NCBI RefSeq assembly: GCF_018224885.1
Contig: NZ_JAGTXB010000007.1
Coordinates: forward strand, 310,001-374,000
Origin: Chitinophaga hostae
GTDB taxonomy: Bacteria > Bacteroidota > Bacteroidia > Chitinophagales > Chitinophagaceae
Direction of reading: 5' to 3'
Length of the DNA: 64,000 nt
Under the pieces are notes generated by a model. That model saw only the letters and a list, made by a program, of their open reading frames with translations. It did no database searches and had not been told where the DNA came from. The position numbers and the translations under genes are program-made. Every line of letters begins with the position of its first letter. Position 1 is the stretch's first letter. Below are positions 48,998 through 58,913 of this stretch, piece by piece.

Positions 48998-51900
48998 TTA
49001 TAATTTGATCACTTTAAAAGTGGCAACGCTGTGCTCATTTTCCAGCTTCAAAATATAAGTCCCCGCCGTAACAGTACCGATATCCTGGCTGATACGCGTT
49101 TGTCCTTTGTTAATCCTCCACTGTTTCACTACGTTTCCATGCAGGTCCAGCAAGGTTAGCCTGTTGTATACCGGATCTTTTAATTCCAATACCAGTTGTC
49201 CTGTGGTAGGATTTGGATAAATGGTTACCCGGTTGATATGATTTGCTTCGGGCAGTTTCGCCGCTGCGCTGTATGCCATACGTGCCGCCGATGAATCGCC
49301 GGGAGGCGCCACAGCACAATTGCTGATACTGAACCAATTATATTTAAAAGCGCCCGACTGCACATGAACCCCGGTGTAACTCAGTGCCGGCAATGTGATG
49401 GTGTCTGAAATGGTTTGCCATACGCCACCGGTTGATGGTATATCAATGGTACCAAAGTTATAGCCACTATGTCCTATCCAAATCTTTGCTGCCGCCGTAG
49501 TAGATACCCGGAAACTGATGGTATACCTGCCCGCTACCGGTACATTTAATGTGCTGTAGGCAAACCAGTCGTTTACATGCAGATTGATAAAATTCTGTCC
49601 GCCGCCAATATCGGTACAGGTTTCCAGGTAAGGCCCTGTAGCCCGGTTGGATGCGCTTTCTGCTTCATACTTGCCGTTCACAGAACAGCTATAACCGGTG
49701 TTCACAACCGCCCCCCCACTCACGGTATCACGCGATGCGCTTACCACGTAGCTGCCCGGTGTATTACCCGCTGTAAACACGCCCGTTGTGCTGATGATAT
49801 TACCCGTACCTGTAGTTGTCCACACCGGTGTAAAAGCAAATATGCTATCCCGCTGATCGTACCCGGTAGCTTTGAATTGCTGGGATGCTCCCACCGGCAC
49901 GGCAACGGTATCTGGTGTTACTACAATACGTGTAAGCACCGGTACTGCCGTCACCTGGGCGATAGCCGTATCGGCCACACCACCTTCTGTGGCGGTGATG
50001 AAATAATTACCCGTCACATTGGCGGTGAACAAGCCATTTGCGCTGATGCTGTTACCCGTGCCGGAAACCGCCCATACCGGTTGTACCATAAACACGCTGC
50101 TATCCTGTCCTATGCCGGAAACGGTAAACTGTTTGGCGGTACCGGTATTCATGACAGCTGTATCCGGTTTAACAGTCAATCGCGCCAGCGGAATGGAATC
50201 CGCACGGAGAAAGCGCAGCCAGTTAAAATTCCAGCCGTCTTTATTGGCCTGTATCCGGATGGTTTTCTGGCCAGGGCCTAAACGTATAGGCAACGACGTT
50301 ACGGTGCTCCAGTTCTGCCATCCACCGCTGGCAGGTAAGTTTACTGTTTGCAGGGTAACATTATCCAGCAGGATATTCACACTGGAAAGCGAATTGGCGG
50401 CTACGCGGAATTGAATCCTGTATTCGTTACTGTCAGGTACGGCAATGTCATATTCAAACCAGGTACCTGTTCCTATATAACTTACATCAAGACCACCGCC
50501 GGTATCGGCAGTGCTTTCTGTACAACAGGCGTTGCCGTTATCAAAATTTTCCGCTTCAATTTTTGCAGGTATAGGCTTGTAATGAGCGGCTCTTACATTA
50601 GCAATGGCAACGGCTGTTTTGGTGATGCCACCCGCGGTTAGCGTGGCGGTTATTTTTGCGGTATCGTTCAGCGTAGCCAGGCCGCCGGCAGTAATACTGT
50701 TACCTGCTCCTGTTATGCTCCATACCGGTGTGACGTTCATGACCCGTCCGTTCTGGTCCACCGCCTTTGCAGTATACTGCTGCGTTTTTCCCGGAAGGAA
50801 CGATAACGTAGCCGGTGTTACTGTTACGCTGTCTAATATCGGTGTGCCCAGTCCTTTCTGTGAAATGCGCACATAGTCAACGGTCATACTATCCGGCCAG
50901 TCGGCATCTGCAATTGCGCCGCCCATACCACCGCCGATGGCGACGTTGAGAATCAGGAAAAATTTCTGGTCAAAGGGCCAGTCCTTCCAATCGGTATGCG
51001 GATTCTTATACGTCAGCACATGTACGCTGTCGTAAATAAATGCTATGGAATCGGCGCTCCATTCCATTCCGTATACATGGAATGCCGTATCTGCATCCAT
51101 TAATTTTTTGGAAGCGGATACCTGTCCCCCGTTTGTCCAGTTATGATTTTGCGTATGTACGGTCGACAGTACCGTACCGAAATTATTACCCACATGTTCC
51201 ATTACATCCAGCTCCCCGCTTTTGGGCCAGGCGCCATAAGCGCTGCTGGTAGGCATCAGCCAGATGGCCGGCCAGGAGCCGCGGGCACGCGGAAGTTTTG
51301 CGCGTACTTCTACTTTTCCATAAAGGAAATCGGTTCTTCCCTGTGTAATCAACCGGGCGGATGACCAGGGCTCGGTGGTATTGCCGTTCGGAAAATCTTT
51401 CTTTCCTTTTATGACCAGGTTCCCGTTCTTAATGCGCGCATTATCATGTGTTGTATCAGTATATACCTGTTGTTCTCCGTTGATCCATCCTTTAGGCTGC
51501 GGATCTACTTTCCATTTGGTTACATCCGGTACTCCATCGGTGTTAAACTCGTCGTTGAAGATGATGGTCCAGTTGGGGTTACCTTCAAATACCACGTTGC
51601 CTCTTGCATTATAGGAGGTGGTATTGGCGTTGACCAGTTCCTGTCCGGAAACCGACAACTTTAAAACTGCCCTGGAATAATTAGCGGGCGAGTTACCGCT
51701 CAACGTGATCCTGGCGATGGTATCATTTACGCGCTGTACGTTACCGATGCTTACGCCTGAGGGCAGGTTGGAAGCCGTCCACCCTGCGGTGGTTAATACC
51801 GTATCAAACACGCTTCCACGCAGGGTAGCGGTCAGCACAGCGCCGTTTTCCTGTCCCATTAAAATACTGGTGTCCTTTAAGATGATGCCGGTTGGATTAG

Positions 51901-52438
51901 GTCCCTGCACCAGGTCGAAATACAGGATGCCGTTAGCTTTACGGCCATCTATATAATGTACTTCTATTTTGTTGAAGTCTGTTCTGTTCTTAACACTTTG
52001 AAAATTAAACGTAGCTTCTTCCCATTGATTGATCTGGCTGACTTTGTACGTAAAATATACTGCCTTGGAGTAGTTATCACCTGGTTGCAGTTTAAACATG
52101 ATCTCATCTTTTGTGCTGGCGTATACCAGCATTTTAAAGATGCTGTTGGTGGAGAGGTCGAAAGAATCCGGGAGACTGCAGCCTGCGGTCATATACTCAA
52201 AACAGGTGGTGTCTTTTATAAATTTGGCTACCAGCGGGCTGGTATTCAGCCCGGTCATGGAGGGATTGGGCACGCCAAATTGAACTTTGCCGGTGGTGGT
52301 GTTGCCGGCGTAGTAGGTCCACCTGCCGGAGCAGGGACCGCTGCCTTCCATATTGTCTAAAAGAAGGTATTGTGCCTGGAGCTTGCTGCATAACAGCATG
52401 CCAAGCAACAACACGAGGAGTGTTGAAGTGTTTTTCAT
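48998..52438 (-). CDS. Secreted multidomain GH16 beta-glucanase with CBM6 modules and T9SS sorting domain (locus 2)
   Basis: 1146 residues with a signal peptide (ends KLQAQ, residue 23). Order: a galactose-binding-like domain (about 25-180), an Ig-like domain (about 185-285) and the GH16 catalytic domain (about 290-530; WKVDPQPKGWINGEQQVYTD, WPAIWLMPTSS and the catalytic SGELDVMEHVGN with E-x-D-x-x-E). Then an Ig-like BIG2 module, CBM6 (IEAENFDNGNACCTESTADT), two more BIG2-like modules, a second CBM6 (EAESASNRATGPYLETCTDI) and a C-terminal type IX sorting domain (YPNPTTGQLVLEL...GTYILKLENE). The enzyme would cut beta-1,3 or mixed beta-1,3/1,4-glucan at the cell surface or outside. Locus 2 is thus a beta-glucan (laminarin-type) system. 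Confidence 0.93.
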   Translation of the reverse strand: MKNTSTLLVLLLGMLLCSKLQAQYLLLDNMEGSGPCSGRWTYYAGNTTTGKVQFGVPNPSMTGLNTSPLVAKFIKDTTCFEYMTAGCSLPDSFDLSTNSIFKMLVYASTKDEIMFKLQPGDNYSKAVYFTYKVSQINQWEEATFNFQSVKNRTDFNKIEVHYIDGRKANGILYFDLVQGPNPTGIILKDTSILMGQENGAVLTATLRGSVFDTVLTTAGWTASNLPSGVSIGNVQRVNDTIARITLSGNSPANYSRAVLKLSVSGQELVNANTTSYNARGNVVFEGNPNWTIIFNDEFNTDGVPDVTKWKVDPQPKGWINGEQQVYTDTTHDNARIKNGNLVIKGKKDFPNGNTTEPWSSARLITQGRTDFLYGKVEVRAKLPRARGSWPAIWLMPTSSAYGAWPKSGELDVMEHVGNNFGTVLSTVHTQNHNWTNGGQVSASKKLMDADTAFHVYGMEWSADSIAFIYDSVHVLTYKNPHTDWKDWPFDQKFFLILNVAIGGGMGGAIADADWPDSMTVDYVRISQKGLGTPILDSVTVTPATLSFLPGKTQQYTAKAVDQNGRVMNVTPVWSITGAGNSITAGGLATLNDTAKITATLTAGGITKTAVAIANVRAAHYKPIPAKIEAENFDNGNACCTESTADTGGGLDVSYIGTGTWFEYDIAVPDSNEYRIQFRVAANSLSSVNILLDNVTLQTVNLPASGGWQNWSTVTSLPIRLGPGQKTIRIQANKDGWNFNWLRFLRADSIPLARLTVKPDTAVMNTGTAKQFTVSGIGQDSSVFMVQPVWAVSGTGNSISANGLFTANVTGNYFITATEGGVADTAIAQVTAVPVLTRIVVTPDTVAVPVGASQQFKATGYDQRDSIFAFTPVWTTTGTGNIISTTGVFTAGNTPGSYVVSASRDTVSGGAVVNTGYSCSVNGKYEAESASNRATGPYLETCTDIGGGQNFINLHVNDWFAYSTLNVPVAGRYTISFRVSTTAAAKIWIGHSGYNFGTIDIPSTGGVWQTISDTITLPALSYTGVHVQSGAFKYNWFSISNCAVAPPGDSSAARMAYSAAAKLPEANHINRVTIYPNPTTGQLVLELKDPVYNRLTLLDLHGNVVKQWRINKGQTRISQDIGTVTAGTYILKLENEHSVATFKVIKL

Positions 52439-52533
52439 AACGGGTATTTTTTTGGTTGAATGGACCAGCGCAGTTTATCGCGCTGGTCCGGGTTATCACG
52501 TTATCTTCTCACCGGTCATCTTCCTGCAAAAAT

Positions 52534-53982
52534 TTACAGATTAGGGTTTACCAACGCATCCACGCCTGGTATAGGCATCCAGTAATGCGCGGGGGTAATG
52601 GGAGCGGCGGGTTGCAGATCACCGGGATCTTTACCGGCGTTGGCAGCAGCTACCTGTTCCAATCTTACGAGGTCGAACCAGCGGTTCCATTCGCCCGCAA
52701 ATTCCCAGGCTCTTTCATTTACAATGGCGGCTGCAAAGTCGGCGCCGGACAAACCTGTTGCCAGCTCCGGTAAACCTGCCCTTGCACGCACCGCATTCAC
52801 TGCCGTATAGGCGTCAGTGTTAGGAGTGCCGGCCGCCCTTGCCTGCGCTTCTGCATAAATCAGCAGCACATGGGCATAGCGGATCATGATCACCGGATTG
52901 TTCGACATATACACGGCTTTATCGCCCGCCTGCTGGATAGTAAACTTTTTATAATAAGGATGTTTGGTAGTGGTTTCCTGCCATGGAATGGTAACGCCGT
53001 TAACCACGAAGGAAGTGGAGAATGTAGCATCTTTCCGTGTTCCTGCCGGGAAATTGTTAAAGAACTTCAGCTCCGGGAAAAAATCACTCCAGCCGCCTTC
53101 ATTTTCCGGCATGGTAGAAAGGCCATAGAAAGAGTTATAGGTAGACCATTGTCCGCGGGTAAAAAGTGTGAACACATCTTCCACGGTACCGCCGGCAAAG
53201 ATCTTTAAATAACCATCCTGGTAGAGGTCGAAGCTATAAGCTGCTTTATTGTCGATCACCTCTTTGGCCTTCGCTGCTGCCAGGGCGTATTTCGACTGGT
53301 TTTTCAGCGGCCAGCCGGCCTCTGTAAGATATACATCCGCCAGCAACGCTTTTACGGAACCTTTGTTAGGTCTTCCCGGGTCGCGCTTTTTGTTCGGTAC
53401 CCATTCCTCTGCCCTTGCCAGGTCTTCTTCTATCAGCTTATAAATATCGGCAGGTTTGCTCTTGGTGAGCTTGAGCAGGTCCGGTGTATATTTTTCTGTT
53501 GGAACTATGGGCACTTCTCCCCACAGGCGTGTAAGCCAGTAATAGCTGAGCGCACGCAGGAAGCTGGCCTCTCCTACAATGGTGTGAATGGTGGCTTCTG
53601 TGCCATCCTGCACCTGCGAATAATTGTTGATGATATTGGTGGTCGACTGGATAGTTTTGTAACAGCCCAGCCATATAGGCGTCATACGACTGTTCAGCGA
53701 GGTAACATTGAAACGGTCGAACTCGCGGAATTCTTCCTTATTGGAACCGGGATGTGTGGTGAGGTCATCGCCGCCCATGGTCATGGCAATTTGTGACACG
53801 CTGGTAAAGCCGCTGGTCCATGGCACCAATAAGCTGCCATAGGCGCCCGTCAGTGCGGATTCCAGTCCGGCCTGGCTGCTCAGCGCTGCAGCGCCGCCTA
53901 CCAGTCCCCTCGGATCTTCGGTTAATTCTTTACTGCAACCTGCCGCCAGTAATAAGCCCGCGATAAGGTATATCTTTTTCAT
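52534..53982 (-). CDS. SusD/RagB-family surface glycan-binding lipoprotein (locus 2)
   Basis: 482 residues from MKKIYLIAGLLLAAGCSKE, a lipoprotein signal with lipid on Cys16; an earlier Met adds six residues. SusD pattern: ALSSQAGLESALTGAYGSLL, VGEASFLRALSYYWLTRLWGEVPIVP, KALLADVYLTEAGWPLKN, the late IRYAHVLLIYAEAQARAAG and AWEFAGEWNRWFDLVRLEQV. It binds the target glucan on the SusC mouth. It lies 30 bp downstream of the SusC gene and 95 bp upstream of the GH16 gene on the same strand. Confidence 0.95.
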   Translation of the reverse strand: MKKIYLIAGLLLAAGCSKELTEDPRGLVGGAAALSSQAGLESALTGAYGSLLVPWTSGFTSVSQIAMTMGGDDLTTHPGSNKEEFREFDRFNVTSLNSRMTPIWLGCYKTIQSTTNIINNYSQVQDGTEATIHTIVGEASFLRALSYYWLTRLWGEVPIVPTEKYTPDLLKLTKSKPADIYKLIEEDLARAEEWVPNKKRDPGRPNKGSVKALLADVYLTEAGWPLKNQSKYALAAAKAKEVIDNKAAYSFDLYQDGYLKIFAGGTVEDVFTLFTRGQWSTYNSFYGLSTMPENEGGWSDFFPELKFFNNFPAGTRKDATFSTSFVVNGVTIPWQETTTKHPYYKKFTIQQAGDKAVYMSNNPVIMIRYAHVLLIYAEAQARAAGTPNTDAYTAVNAVRARAGLPELATGLSGADFAAAIVNERAWEFAGEWNRWFDLVRLEQVAAANAGKDPGDLQPAAPITPAHYWMPIPGVDALVNPNL

Positions 53983-54012
53983 GTGGAATCGTTTAGTCAT
54001 GTACGTTATTTT

Positions 54013-57000
54013 TTAAAAGTTCAGGGTAACGCCTCCTGTAATTGTTTTAGCGTTGGGATAGGAGCCAAAATCGATGCCCTGCCGTATGTCGCCGTCGGCC
54101 GAATTGGCTTCAGGATCTATACCGCTGTAGCCGGTAAAGGTGAGCAGGTTGGTGGCACTCACAAAAACCTTGATGCCGATCGCATTTTTTAATTTTGACT
54201 TCGGAATATCATAGGATAAGCTAACGTTTTTGAGCCGCAGAAAATCTGCTTTTTCCAGGAAACGGGTGCTCTGCGTAAAGTTCCGGTTGGTAGTGCTGAA
54301 CGCCGGTATATCCGATGTTTCATTCACACCCGGAATATACCTGTCTTTAATGGCGGTGAGTGTTGCCTCCCGCGCATCTCCGCCGTAATACATGGCAGCG
54401 GCATTGTTGTAGTTCAGTTTGTCAAATCCAAACAGGCCCTGGAAGAGCAGGTTGAGGGTAAAAGATCTATAGCTGACGGTATTATTCCAGCCAAGAGATG
54501 TTTTGGGTATACCGGTACCTATTACGCCATAGTCATTGGCATCAATTTGCCCGTCGTTATTAACATCGAGATAGCGGGAGTCGCCGGCTTTGGCTTTATA
54601 ATCGGCGGCCTTAGCATCACCCGGTTTCCAGGTGCCCAGGTAAGTAAGGCCCCAGATGGCGCCCAGCGGCTGCCCAGGCATTACCACAAACTCTGATTGC
54701 GGCGACATACCACCACCTATTTTGCGGGTGTTGGGATCGAATATTACTTTCTTGTCGTCACCGATATATACTACGTTGTTTTTGATAAAAGATACATTCA
54801 GCCAGGTGTTCCACTTCACTGCACTTTTATTTAGCACGTCGGCATCTACAGACAGCTCCCAGCCTTTGTTCTGCACAGTACCTACATTACGGGTGATGCT
54901 GTTGCCACCAAGATACAGGGGCACTGTTTCTGTGAGCAACAGGTCGCGGGTATTTTTAATGAAGTAGTCTGCTGTTACATTAATCCGGTTGTTCAGGAAG
55001 CCGATATCCAGTCCCGCATTTTTTTGCTCAGTGGTTTCCCATTTAAGATCGGGGTTACCGATGTTGCCCAGCACAATTCCCGTGAGGAAGGTAGCATTGG
55101 TGAAAGAAGCAATCCTGTTGGAATAAGACGAAAATGTGACGTATGGATTCACTCCCTGGTTACCTGTTAAACCCCAGCTGCCACGCAGTTTTAAGGTGCT
55201 GACCAGCGGTATATTTTGCATAAACGCCTCATTGGAGATCAGCCATCCTGCAGACACCGAAGGAAAGTAACCGTATTTGTTGCTGCCCAGGAATTTGGAA
55301 GATCCGTCCCGCCGCATAGCCGCAGATACCAGGTATTTATCGTTGTACCCATAGTTAACACGGCCTACAAGAGAGAACAGGCCCCATTTTGAATAGCCCG
55401 AACCAGGGCTGCCCGGTGTACCCTGCGAGAGGTTATTCCACTGGAAATCTTCATACGTAAGATTGGAAGCGCCGGCAGACACATAGTTATAGGTAGATTG
55501 CTGGTATTCCGCCACAGCAGTAACATCCAGGCTATGTACCTTATTAAATAATTTATGATAATTCAGCGTGTTGGTATTCTGCAGCCGGATTTCCTTGTTG
55601 GAGCGGAGACTGCTGGTAGCGCTGCCTGAATTGGTGGTTTTGCCGGCAAAACTTTTGTTCTCATAGCCGAGATAGTTGCCGCCATATTGCAGGTTAAAGG
55701 TCAAACCCGGCAACAGTTCAAAACGGAAGCCTCCTATCAGGTTGGCCAGCATACGATCGGTGACTGCCAGCCGATCGGTTGTTAATGCCAGCGGGTTGTT
55801 GAAGATGGAGCCTACGGGATCATTGGGTGTATACTTGCCATCCGCTTTGCGTACCGGCACGGTGGGCGACCAGGTAATAGCCTGTGCCAGCGGGCTGCTG
55901 GCGCCATCTGCCGGTATGTCCACGTTCTGCGCTGTACTATAGGAACCGGTAATATTCAGGAAAGCAGTAACCCTGTTGGAAAGACTCGTATTGATATTGG
56001 AGCGTACTGTATAACGTTTGTAGAATGAGTTGTTGATCACCCCATCCTGGTCGAGGTAGTTGCCGGAAATAAAATAGCTGGATTTATCATTGCCACCGGA
56101 CAGGCTCAGTAAGTATTCCTGGCTGGGGGCTGTTCTGAAAATTTCATCCTGCCAGTTGGTGCCGCCTTTGGCGCGATAGTCGGCCACCTGTGCATCTGTA
56201 AAAGGTTTTGTGGTACCTACGGCTGTGGCATGTGCGTTGGCAGTTTCTGCAAAATCGCCCGCATTTAGCAGGTCCATTTTTTTGATAACGGTAGCAGATG
56301 AAAAGCGGCTGGTGAGATTTACTTTCAGGCCGCCTTTACCGCCTTTTTTGGTGGTAATGATGATCACACCATTTGATCCGCGGCTGCCAAAAATAGCCGT
56401 GGCCGATGCATCTTTCAGCACCTGTATGGATTCAATATCGTCCGGGTTGATCGCAAAAAATTCTGCGCCTACAAAACCATCCACTACATACAAAGGACCA
56501 TTGTCGCCGTTGATGGAGTTAGCGCCGCGGATACGGATCCTTACACTGCCGCCCGGAGAGCCGGCAGCATTGGTTACCTGCACGCCCGCTGTTCTGCCCT
56601 GTAGTACCTGGTCGAGCCGGTTTACCGGCTGGTCTTTAAACTGCGCGGCAGAAACGGTTGTAATAGCGTTGGTGAGCGCGCCTCTTTTCTGTTCTCCATA
56701 ACCCACTACCACCAGTTCATTCATGCTGGATGCGCTGGATTGGAGGGTCACCGGCAGCTCGCTTTTTCCGGCTACCGGGATCTCCGTTTTATTATAACCG
56801 ATAGATGAAACAATAAGAATCCCATTTTCACCGGGCACGCTAATTTTATATTCCCCATTTTCATTGGTGATAACTCCCCTGTTGGTACCTTTCACCTGTA
56901 CGGTGGCGCCAGGCAGCGGTTCGCCTTTGGCATTGGTAACCCGGCCCTTTATTTCCTGGTCAGGTGGCGTATTGACAGGCAGCGGCGGTGTTACTTTCCG

Positions 57001-57375
57001 CTTTATAACAATCACCTTATCTGTGATGGTATAGCTGAGTGGCTGGTCAAGGAAACACGCATCCAGCGCTTCCTGCAGAGAAGCATTTTTCAATTGCAGG
57101 CTAATGGTGGATGCATGCGTCAGTTGCTCTTCCGTATACAGGAAAGTATAGCCGGTTTGTTTCCTGATTTCTTTGAATGCCTTATCCAGGGAGATGTTAC
57201 GTTGCGAAAGGGTAACGGTTTGTGAATACCCTGCCGCATGTACTTCCAAAAGGACGATGGTCATTAAAAGCACCGTTAATTTCATGGTGAGTAATGTTTT
57301 GGCTGATAATCGTGGAATTTTTTTGCTCCACGCAAAGCGGTGTCGTCCGCCTTGGGAAAAAAGCGTCAATTGCAT
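54013..57375 (-). CDS. SusC/RagA-family TonB-dependent transporter with STN domain (locus 2)
   Basis: 1120 residues. A 30-residue leader precedes the signal peptide (MKLTVLLMTIVLLEVHAAGYSQ). STN domain about 55-120 (LDKAFKEIRKQTGYTFLYTE), carboxypeptidase-like domain (IKGRVTNAKGEPLPGATVQV), plug (ALTNAITTVSAAQF, GPLYVVDGFVGAEF, ATAIFGSRGSNGVIIITTKK) and barrel. Same layout as the locus 1 transporter. Its ATG (57373-57375) overlaps the -7 element of the predicted antisense promoter on the plus strand. It is the partner of the SusD and GH16 proteins, and the STN domain predicts signalling to the FecR protein upstream. Confidence 0.97.
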   Translation of the reverse strand: MQLTLFSQGGRHRFAWSKKIPRLSAKTLLTMKLTVLLMTIVLLEVHAAGYSQTVTLSQRNISLDKAFKEIRKQTGYTFLYTEEQLTHASTISLQLKNASLQEALDACFLDQPLSYTITDKVIVIKRKVTPPLPVNTPPDQEIKGRVTNAKGEPLPGATVQVKGTNRGVITNENGEYKISVPGENGILIVSSIGYNKTEIPVAGKSELPVTLQSSASSMNELVVVGYGEQKRGALTNAITTVSAAQFKDQPVNRLDQVLQGRTAGVQVTNAAGSPGGSVRIRIRGANSINGDNGPLYVVDGFVGAEFFAINPDDIESIQVLKDASATAIFGSRGSNGVIIITTKKGGKGGLKVNLTSRFSSATVIKKMDLLNAGDFAETANAHATAVGTTKPFTDAQVADYRAKGGTNWQDEIFRTAPSQEYLLSLSGGNDKSSYFISGNYLDQDGVINNSFYKRYTVRSNINTSLSNRVTAFLNITGSYSTAQNVDIPADGASSPLAQAITWSPTVPVRKADGKYTPNDPVGSIFNNPLALTTDRLAVTDRMLANLIGGFRFELLPGLTFNLQYGGNYLGYENKSFAGKTTNSGSATSSLRSNKEIRLQNTNTLNYHKLFNKVHSLDVTAVAEYQQSTYNYVSAGASNLTYEDFQWNNLSQGTPGSPGSGYSKWGLFSLVGRVNYGYNDKYLVSAAMRRDGSSKFLGSNKYGYFPSVSAGWLISNEAFMQNIPLVSTLKLRGSWGLTGNQGVNPYVTFSSYSNRIASFTNATFLTGIVLGNIGNPDLKWETTEQKNAGLDIGFLNNRINVTADYFIKNTRDLLLTETVPLYLGGNSITRNVGTVQNKGWELSVDADVLNKSAVKWNTWLNVSFIKNNVVYIGDDKKVIFDPNTRKIGGGMSPQSEFVVMPGQPLGAIWGLTYLGTWKPGDAKAADYKAKAGDSRYLDVNNDGQIDANDYGVIGTGIPKTSLGWNNTVSYRSFTLNLLFQGLFGFDKLNYNNAAAMYYGGDAREATLTAIKDRYIPGVNETSDIPAFSTTNRNFTQSTRFLEKADFLRLKNVSLSYDIPKSKLKNAIGIKVFVSATNLLTFTGYSGIDPEANSADGDIRQGIDFGSYPNAKTITGGVTLNF

Positions 57376-57476
57376 ACATTTGTATGGTTTAGGTTGATAA
57401 TGATAATTGCCGTAAGCGATTGTAATAACAGGCCTGAGCTTATGCCGGGGGCGCAGCGAACGCTCCCGGTTTTTTT
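57352..57476 (+). ncRNA. Predicted antisense small RNA over the susC leader, locus 2
   Basis: On the strand opposite the operon, TTG (57352-57354), 20 nt, TACATTTG (57375-57382) match the Bacteroidota promoter exactly, with the -7 element on the susC start codon. CCGGGGGCG (57445-57453), 7-nt loop, CGCTCCCGG (57461-57469) and seven T end the unit. The stem has nine pairs with one G.U at the sixth, the same as in locus 1. Implied RNA: about 57389-57476, some 88 nt, complementary to the susC 5' leader. Transcription is inferred only. Confidence 0.6.
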
Positions 57477-57547
57477 GGCCCTTGTAATACTGGTAGTGGA
57501 ATAAACATTAAGGACTCATATGATCAGTTTTTTATAACGTAGCAAAT

Positions 57548-58840
57548 TCAGGGCGATACGATCAGTTGTTTTCCTTTGATCTCAAAATGTACTTCGCCGG
57601 TTAATTCCATCATTTTTAATACCTGTGAGATAGGTACATTCCTGGGGATGATCCCCCGGAAGTGAGCGGTCACGGGTGCTTTGTATATTACTTCCACATC
57701 ATACCAGCGGGCGATGAGCCGCATGGCAGATGCGATATCGTTGCCTTCGAGCTGGATAAAACCATTTTTCCAGGCCACCGCTTCTTCCGTATTCACGTTT
57801 TGCTGAAGGGCCAGCGTCTGGTTATTTTTATGAAGACTGGCGCCCTGACCCGGCCGCAGCTGTATGCTGCTGCCATGGCTACTTACAAGCACTGCGCCTT
57901 CCAGCAGCGTAGTGTTCGCCTGCTGCTCGTCTTCATACGCCATAATATTAAAGTGCGTACCCAGCACCACTACTTCCATGCTATCGTTACGGGCGGGCAC
58001 CTGCACCCGGAACGGGTGACTAACGTTAGCGGCTACTTCAAAATAGGCTTCCCCGTTTAGCTCTACCCGTCTGTCGCCCTCATGGAACGCAGTAGGATAT
58101 TTCAGCGTGCTTGCAGCGTTCAGCCATACTTTGGTACCATCGGGCAGTGTTACCTGGAACTGGCCGCCACGGGGCGTACGCAGGGTATTATATGCCATTG
58201 CGGAAGATGTAGTATGCGGGGAGGGTGTATAGGTAAGCTGTCCCGCGCCGGGCTTGGAAACTTTAGTATTGCCCTGCTCGGCGAGGACGCCATTTACGGC
58301 GCTATCAAGCGGTACCTGTGTACCATCGGCCAAGATCAGCACTGCCTTATTACTGCCAGGCGCTACATCACCTGCAGGCGCCGCTATAACTACGGCCATT
58401 TGTGGCGGGGCAGGCTTCCGCAGCAACAGGTAAGCGCCACCGGATAAGAGCAGCAGGCCGGTTACAGCGGCTGCCGCTCTCCATCCGTAACGGCGCCATA
58501 ACGGTATAGGGAGTACTTTTCCGGTAGCTGTTTCCGCGGACCGGTCAGCTGCCAGTATGTTATCGGCGATATGATCCCAGTAAACTTCATCGTAGTCGCT
58601 CATGCCGGAAGGAAGATCCTTTTCCAGCAAAGTGGCGGCCACGCGCGCGGTATTGCCGGTATCATCGGCCTGGATCAGGTCTGACAATTCCCGGAGCTCG
58701 GCATCAGTAGCAGTATGGCTTACAGCCTGCTGCAGGAGGTATGCTAAACGGTCTTGTATGGACAATTTATTCTCTTTTTTGAAAGTGTAAACAGATAACG
58801 TGGCTGTTTCATTAAACGTGGTATTGTTGGTCCAGGGCAA
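57548..58840 (-). CDS. FecR-family anti-sigma factor (locus 2)
   Basis: Up to 430 residues. The start is uncertain: the first in-frame ATG is used, but a TTG start at LSIQDRLAYLL (near 58764) would remove an unusual 25-residue leader. Cytoplasmic part about 1-130, membrane helix near 135-155 (AAAAVTGLLLLSGGAYLLL), FecR domain with TPRGGQFQVTLPDGTKVWLNAASTLKYP and RRVELNGEAYFEVA, and a DUF4974-type end (ISQVLKMMELTGEVHFEIKG). Same role as the locus 1 protein: it retains the sigma factor until the transporter signals. Gap to the sigma gene 73 bp. Confidence 0.93.
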   Translation of the reverse strand: MPWTNNTTFNETATLSVYTFKKENKLSIQDRLAYLLQQAVSHTATDAELRELSDLIQADDTGNTARVAATLLEKDLPSGMSDYDEVYWDHIADNILAADRSAETATGKVLPIPLWRRYGWRAAAAVTGLLLLSGGAYLLLRKPAPPQMAVVIAAPAGDVAPGSNKAVLILADGTQVPLDSAVNGVLAEQGNTKVSKPGAGQLTYTPSPHTTSSAMAYNTLRTPRGGQFQVTLPDGTKVWLNAASTLKYPTAFHEGDRRVELNGEAYFEVAANVSHPFRVQVPARNDSMEVVVLGTHFNIMAYEDEQQANTTLLEGAVLVSSHGSSIQLRPGQGASLHKNNQTLALQQNVNTEEAVAWKNGFIQLEGNDIASAMRLIARWYDVEVIYKAPVTAHFRGIIPRNVPISQVLKMMELTGEVHFEIKGKQLIVSP

Positions 58841-58913
58841 CCATATCAGGTGGCGCCTTATATCAACAGACGCACAACTGGCTATTTAGGACCTATGGGA
58901 AGAAATAATTTTT

